Assembly: GCA_030682595.1 (NCBI GenBank)
Contig: JAUXNZ010000142.1
Coordinates: 1 to 8,818, forward strand
Source of the DNA: Rhodocyclaceae bacterium
GTDB taxonomy: Bacteria > Pseudomonadota > Gammaproteobacteria > Burkholderiales > Rhodocyclaceae
Direction: 5' to 3'
DNA length: 8,818 nt
Below, in pieces: positions 6,452 through 8,818 of the stretch (the first letter of the stretch is position 1; every line of letters starts with the position of its first letter). The translations under genes and the position numbers were made by a program. The notes under the pieces are model-generated. The model did no database searches and was not told the origin of the DNA. It saw nothing but the letters and a program-made list of their open reading frames with translations.

Positions 6452-6948
6452 AAATTGGCTAGCTGTCTGGCCATCACGATGGCGTCTTCCCGTCCGGTGG
6501 AATCGGGATAGTAACCGCGCCGCCGGCCAATCTCGACAAAATCGAAACGTTGATAGAAGGCAATGGCGTTCGGATTCGACGCTCGCACCTCCAGCAACAT
6601 GCGCTGCATGCCGCCCTGCCGCGCTCGGTCGCAGAGAAAATCGAGCATGGAACGACCCAAGCCCGTGCGCTGCCGTTCAGGCACCACACTGATGTTGAGC
6701 AGATGCGCTTCATCCACCGCGCGCATCATCACCGCAAAGGCCACCACAGCACCCGCGGCTCCCACAGCACCCGCGGTTCCCAGAGCACCCGCGGTTCCCA
6801 CGGCGCCGTTTTCCCGTTGCAGCCAGGCATCATGCCCGGCAAGCAGCGAATCGCGAAAATTGCCGAGCGTCCACGGAAAACGATGAATGCGTTGCTCGGC
6901 AGCAGTCACCGCGGGCAGATCCGCTTCGCCCATCGTTACAAAGTTCAC
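6448..6948 (-). CDS. rimI: Ribosomal protein S18 alanine N-acetyltransferase RimI, with a repeat insertion
   Basis: This 166-residue GNAT-family acetyltransferase uses acetyl-CoA to acetylate the N-terminal Ala of ribosomal protein S18 in E. coli. Family features are HRFPWT (22-27), DEAHLLNISVVPERQRTGLGRSML (79-102, the acetyl-CoA loop), LLEVRASNPNAIAFY (118-132, with E120 and Y132) and YYP...REDAIVM near the end. E. coli RimI has 148 residues; the extra 18 here equal residues 51-68, three hexapeptides GTAGAL, GTAGAV and GAAGAV. They lie between QRENG and VAFAV, in what should be the beta2-beta3 hairpin. Without them the protein aligns without a gap. The start is GTG, overlapping the tsaB stop as GTGA. 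The catalytic residues are intact, so it is probably functional. Confidence 0.95.
   Translation of the reverse strand: MNFVTMGEADLPAVTAAEQRIHRFPWTLGNFRDSLLAGHDAWLQRENGAVGTAGALGTAGAVGAAGAVVAFAVMMRAVDEAHLLNISVVPERQRTGLGRSMLDFLCDRARQGGMQRMLLEVRASNPNAIAFYQRFDFVEIGRRRGYYPDSTGREDAIVMARQLANL
6744..6797. repeat. 18-bp tandem repeat inside rimI (three units)
   Basis: Three units of 18 bp begin at 6744, 6762 and 6780. On the plus strand the first is CCACAGCACCCGCGGCTC. The second differs at one base and the third at two from the first, and a degenerate partial unit follows at 6798-6807. The unit is a multiple of three, so a change in copy number lengthens or shortens RimI by six residues without a frameshift. 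The near identity of the units suggests recent duplication by slippage. Confidence 0.9.
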
Positions 6949-7637
6949 CGCAGCCCGCCCCGTGCCTTGCGTTCAGCCGTGGTGAAAGCCACCTTGTCGC
7001 GGATGTAGAACGGCATGGCAGCAGCAGCGGCGACGCCCTTGCCGCTGGCCAGCAGCGGCGCCGCCAAGCGGGCGACGGCTGACGCTGTGGGGCTGGCAGT
7101 GGCGTCAATGCTGACCAGGCGCGCACCGAGCCGCGCCGTCAGCACGTCACCCCAGGCGACAAAACCGTCGCCAACGCCGCGCCAGCCAGCGCCTTCCGGC
7201 AAGGGCGCCGTCTCGCCAGCGCCGACTTTTACTTCCATGATTTCCTCGACCTGTTCCCCGGCAACCTCATAAGCGCCGACATAGACTTCATTCATGCGCG
7301 CGTCGAGACAGGCAATCACCTTGCCATCGCCGCTGGCGAACGCCAGGGCAGCCAGGGTGCCGACGGGGACCACGGGGCAATCAAGACCGCAGGCCAGACC
7401 CTGCGCCACGCCACAAGCCAGCCGCAACCCGGTGAAGCCGCCCGGCCCGGCGCCAAAGGCAATACCGTCAAGTTGCGCCAGGGAAATGCCCGCCGCGCCG
7501 ATGAGCTCAACGGCCCAGGGCAGCAGCCGCTCCGCGCCGCCATTCGGCACATCGGCCGATTTTTCGCGCAACGCGCCATCGCACCAGAGGGCGACCGACA
7601 GCCGGCGGGTGGAGGCTTCAAAAGCAAGGATTTTCAC
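6945..7637 (-). CDS. tsaB: tRNA threonylcarbamoyladenosine biosynthesis protein TsaB
   Basis: This 230-residue protein is the partner of TsaD in the TsaB-TsaD-TsaE complex that puts t6A at position 37 of ANN-decoding tRNAs. It has the ASKHA fold start MKILAFEASTRRLSVAL, with a degenerate phosphate-1 loop as expected for TsaB. The signature FGAGPGGFTGLRLACGVAQGLA lies at 61-82 and VIACLDARMNEVYVGAY at about 107-123. The length fits E. coli TsaB (231 aa). The start is GTG at 7637, with no strong Shine-Dalgarno. The stop overlaps the rimI GTG by 4 bp. The tsaB-rimI pairing is widespread in bacteria. The small secreted-protein gene ends 39 bp upstream and may be in the same transcript. Confidence 0.96.
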   Translation of the reverse strand: MKILAFEASTRRLSVALWCDGALREKSADVPNGGAERLLPWAVELIGAAGISLAQLDGIAFGAGPGGFTGLRLACGVAQGLACGLDCPVVPVGTLAALAFASGDGKVIACLDARMNEVYVGAYEVAGEQVEEIMEVKVGAGETAPLPEGAGWRGVGDGFVAWGDVLTARLGARLVSIDATASPTASAVARLAAPLLASGKGVAAAAAMPFYIRDKVAFTTAERKARGGLR

Positions 7638-7676
7638 GGCCGGAATTCTAGCGGCATCCCGGCGGCAGAACGAAAT

Positions 7677-7991
7677 TCAGTCGTGACGCCGCTGCCGGCC
7701 GCGTGGAGGATATAGATCCTGCCCGGCATCGCGAATGTCCTGGCGCAACTGGTGGCGCTCTGCCGGACTGAGTTGCTGCCAGGCTTCGCGGCTCTGGCGA
7801 TTTTCCCGGCGGCGCTCTTCGCGCTGTTCCTCGGTCAGTTCGCGCATCGGCCCGCGCGGGCCTTGTCCATAACCCGGCCCTGGTCCGCCTGACACATAAG
7901 GGGGGCCGGGCGGCGGCGCAGGCTGCGCCCCCGCGGCAAGCGCGAGGACGGACAGACCCAACAGGAAGAAAATGCGCACAAAAGTTTTCAT
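7677..7991 (-). CDS. Small secreted hypothetical protein, Pro/Gly-rich with charged helix
   Basis: This 104-residue protein has a clear Sec signal peptide (MKTFVRIFFLLGLSVLALAAGA) with likely cleavage after AGA at residue 22. The mature part begins with a Pro/Gly-rich segment (24-48). A strongly charged, probably helical part follows at 50-90, with LTEEQREERR at 52-61 and LSPAERHQLRQDIRDAG at 74-90, and then a basic end. The LTEEQ and LSPAE segments loosely recall the LTxxQ motifs of periplasmic CpxP/Spy proteins; this is inference and the similarity may be chance. The frame is open to 8021, but the signal peptide sets the start at 7991. It is divergent from ompR and may belong to the same envelope response. 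I do not recognise a named family. Confidence 0.8.
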   Translation of the reverse strand: MKTFVRIFFLLGLSVLALAAGAQPAPPPGPPYVSGGPGPGYGQGPRGPMRELTEEQREERRRENRQSREAWQQLSPAERHQLRQDIRDAGQDLYPPRGRQRRHD

Positions 7992-8112
7992 GCACGCATT
8001 GTAGGTCGCCGCCCGGAACAAGCGGCGGCAGGGTTTGTAACAATCCTTTACGGCTCAAGCCGTTGCAACATCCCGCAACGCCTTGTCGCAAAAACGGCGG
8101 TATCCTGAGCAC
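7992..8112. promoter_or_regulatory. Divergent upstream region of ompR with 10-bp-spaced direct repeats
   Basis: This lies between the secreted-protein gene and the leader of ompR. It holds GTAAC at 8037-8041 and TTTAC at 8047-8051, then GCAAC at 8065-8069 and GCAAC at 8075-8079. Both pairs are spaced by 10 bp, the layout used by tandem dimers of OmpR/PhoB regulators. TTTGTAACA at 8034-8042 also resembles the core of E. coli OmpR sites. A small inverted repeat ACGGCT-CA-AGCCGT lies at 8050-8063. TATCCT at 8101-8106 is a possible -10 for ompR, without a good -35. On the minus strand TACAAT (8003-7998) resembles a -10 but sits very close to the secreted-protein start. Function is inferred only. 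Confidence 0.3.
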
Positions 8113-8164
8113 ATGAAAGCCCCCTACCCCCTAACCCCCGCCCCGAGGGCGGGGGTAACGCTTG
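8113..8164 (+). repeat. G/C-tract intergenic repeat, copy B
   Basis: This is the second copy of the repeat at 5098-5147, in opposite orientation. It contains a perfect 9-bp hairpin, arms 8135-8143 (CCCCCGCCC) and 8147-8155 (GGGCGGGGG), loop CGA. It has four C-tracts of 5, 5, 5 and 4 (8120-8124, 8127-8131, 8135-8139, 8141-8144), hence four G-tracts on the minus strand. Downstream it is followed by AGCCGC-AAA-GCGGCT (8168-8182) and by the hairpin before ompR. The element may therefore extend as far as 8231. Confidence 0.75.
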
Positions 8165-8235
8165 TTCAGCCGCAAAGCGGCTTCCGTGTTGTTGATTCGT
8201 CGCCTCCTTGGGGCGGCCCTGCGGAGGCGACATGA
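8113..8235 (+). CDS. Possible 40-aa leader ORF overlapping the ompR start
   Basis: An ATG at 8113 opens a 40-codon frame that starts MKAPYPLTPAPRAGV and ends PPWGGPAEAT. The TGA at 8233-8235 overlaps the ompR ATG in the 4-bp form ATGA, typical of coupled translation. The frame runs right through the repeat and the hairpin that holds the ompR Shine-Dalgarno, so ribosomes on it would open the hairpin. There is no strong Shine-Dalgarno of its own. If TATCCT at 8101-8106 is the -10, transcription would start near this ATG. It resembles the leader ORF before surE. It may be a real leader or only an open repeat. Confidence 0.35.
   Translation: MKAPYPLTPAPRAGVTLVQPQSGFRVVDSSPPWGGPAEAT
8199..8231 (+). 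promoter_or_regulatory. Hairpin enclosing the ompR ribosome binding site
   Basis: GTCGCCTCC (8199-8207) is the exact reverse complement of GGAGGCGAC (8223-8231), with a 15-nt loop between. The right arm contains the Shine-Dalgarno GGAGG (8223-8227), four bases before the ompR ATG; the left arm holds the matching CCTCC. In RNA the 9-bp stem would hide the ribosome binding site. This is the best Shine-Dalgarno seen in the window. Whether it acts as a switch is not known. Confidence 0.6.
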
Positions 8236-8818
8236 ATACCGAACCCCGCAAACACAAGATTCTCATCGTCGATGACGACCTGCGCCTGCGCAGCCAGCTC
8301 GAACGTTATCTCACCGACCAAGGTTTTGCCGTCAAGACGGCGCCCGATGCCGTCGGCATGGATCGGGCGCTGGAACGCGAGCTGCATGATCTGCTCGTGC
8401 TCGACCTGATGCTGCCCGGCGAGGATGGCCTGGCGATCTGCCGACGCCTGCGCGGGCAGCGCCAGTCCGGCAATGACATCGCGATTCTGATGCTGACCGC
8501 CAAGGGCGACGACATCGACCGCATCGTCGGCCTGGAACTCGGCGCCGACGACTACCTGGCCAAACCCTTCAATCCGCGCGAACTGGTGGCGCGCATTCAC
8601 GCCGTGCTGCGCCGGCGCGCCGCGCCGCCGCCAGCCGGCGCGCCCGCCGCCACGCACGAGGTGGTGCGCTGCGGCCGAGTCGAAATCAATCTGGCCACCC
8701 GCGAATTGACGCGCGATGGCGCTGTCACCCTGCTCACCACCGGCGAATTCGGCCTGCTGCAAGTGCTGCTCAAGCACCCGCGCCAGCCGCTGTCGCGCGA
8801 CAAGCTGATGGAACTGGC
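8232..8818 (+). CDS. ompR: Two-component response regulator OmpR (3' end outside the window)
   Basis: 195 codons are visible before the window ends. The receiver domain has the acidic pair D14/D15, phosphoacceptor D58 in LVLDLMLPGEDGL, T89 and K111 in LAKPFNPREL. It continues through an Ala/Pro-rich linker (about 128-142) into the winged-helix DNA-binding domain (TTGEFGLLQVLL, HPRQPLSRDKLMEL). The match with E. coli OmpR is close: for example DDDLRLRSQLERYLTDQGF against DDDMRLRALLERYLTEQGF, and DRIVGLELGADDYLAKPF against DRIVGLEIGADDYIPKPF. It should control porin and envelope genes in response to an EnvZ-type kinase, which usually lies next to it downstream. Expression may depend on the leader ORF and hairpin just upstream. 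About the last 45 residues are missing. Confidence 0.95.
   Translation, partial: MNTEPRKHKILIVDDDLRLRSQLERYLTDQGFAVKTAPDAVGMDRALERELHDLLVLDLMLPGEDGLAICRRLRGQRQSGNDIAILMLTAKGDDIDRIVGLELGADDYLAKPFNPRELVARIHAVLRRRAAPPPAGAPAATHEVVRCGRVEINLATRELTRDGAVTLLTTGEFGLLQVLLKHPRQPLSRDKLMEL

Noticed and set aside
6744..6807. CRISPR-like array from the short repeats in rimI
   Set aside because: The units are directly adjacent with no spacers and are in frame within a coding region.
8166..8777. Long minus-strand open frame opposite ompR
   Set aside because: OmpR on the plus strand is unmistakable, so the antisense frame is a codon-bias artefact.

Overview
The window is GC-rich, densely packed bacterial DNA. 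Gene order and protein sequences point to a betaproteobacterium, most likely of the Rhodocyclales/Azoarcus-Thauera type. This rests on the surE-pcm-nlpD-rpoS block, a tsaB-rimI-family 4 UDG block, an OmpR very close to the enterobacterial one, and a Pcm N-terminus with the GIGMTSQRTR stretch I recall from betaproteobacteria. The genus is inferred, not proven.

Layout. At 1-1714 (+) there is the tail of an unidentified signalling protein, then a soluble histidine kinase with an N-terminal bacteriohemerythrin domain; the two share a C-terminal motif. From 1684 to 5046 (-) lies the block surE-pcm-nlpD-rpoS, transcribed right to left with overlapping ends. The 3' end of rpoS overlaps the 3' end of the kinase by 31 bp. 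Region 5047-5197 holds a G/C-tract repeat and a short leader ORF that ends on the surE start codon. From 5198 to 7637 (-) lies tsaB-rimI-UDG-isochorismatase-family hydrolase, with 4-bp overlaps between the first three. At 7677-7991 (-) is a small secreted protein. Region 7992-8231 is a divergent intergenic region with possible OmpR-type direct repeats, a second, inverted copy of the G/C-tract repeat, another short leader ORF ending on the next start codon, and a 9-bp hairpin that encloses a strong Shine-Dalgarno sequence. From 8232 to the window end (+) is ompR, cut off by the window.

How the genes work together. The minus-strand block joins stress and stationary-phase functions: SurE (nucleotidase), Pcm (protein repair), NlpD (amidase activation at the septum) and RpoS (general stress sigma factor). 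TsaB takes part in tRNA t6A synthesis, RimI acetylates protein N-termini, and the UDG removes uracil from DNA. The two signalling genes at the left edge probably sense oxygen or redox state. OmpR at the right edge is an envelope/osmotic regulator.

Most unusual are: the two copies of one repeat, each of which encodes a short ORF that stops on the start codon of a core gene (surE, ompR) and carries G-quadruplex-capable tracts on the template strand; the Shine-Dalgarno-sequestering hairpin before ompR; a three-unit 18-bp tandem repeat that inserts 18 residues into RimI; and the hemerythrin-kinase fusion that converges on rpoS. No tRNA, rRNA, CRISPR array, insertion sequence or transposase was seen.
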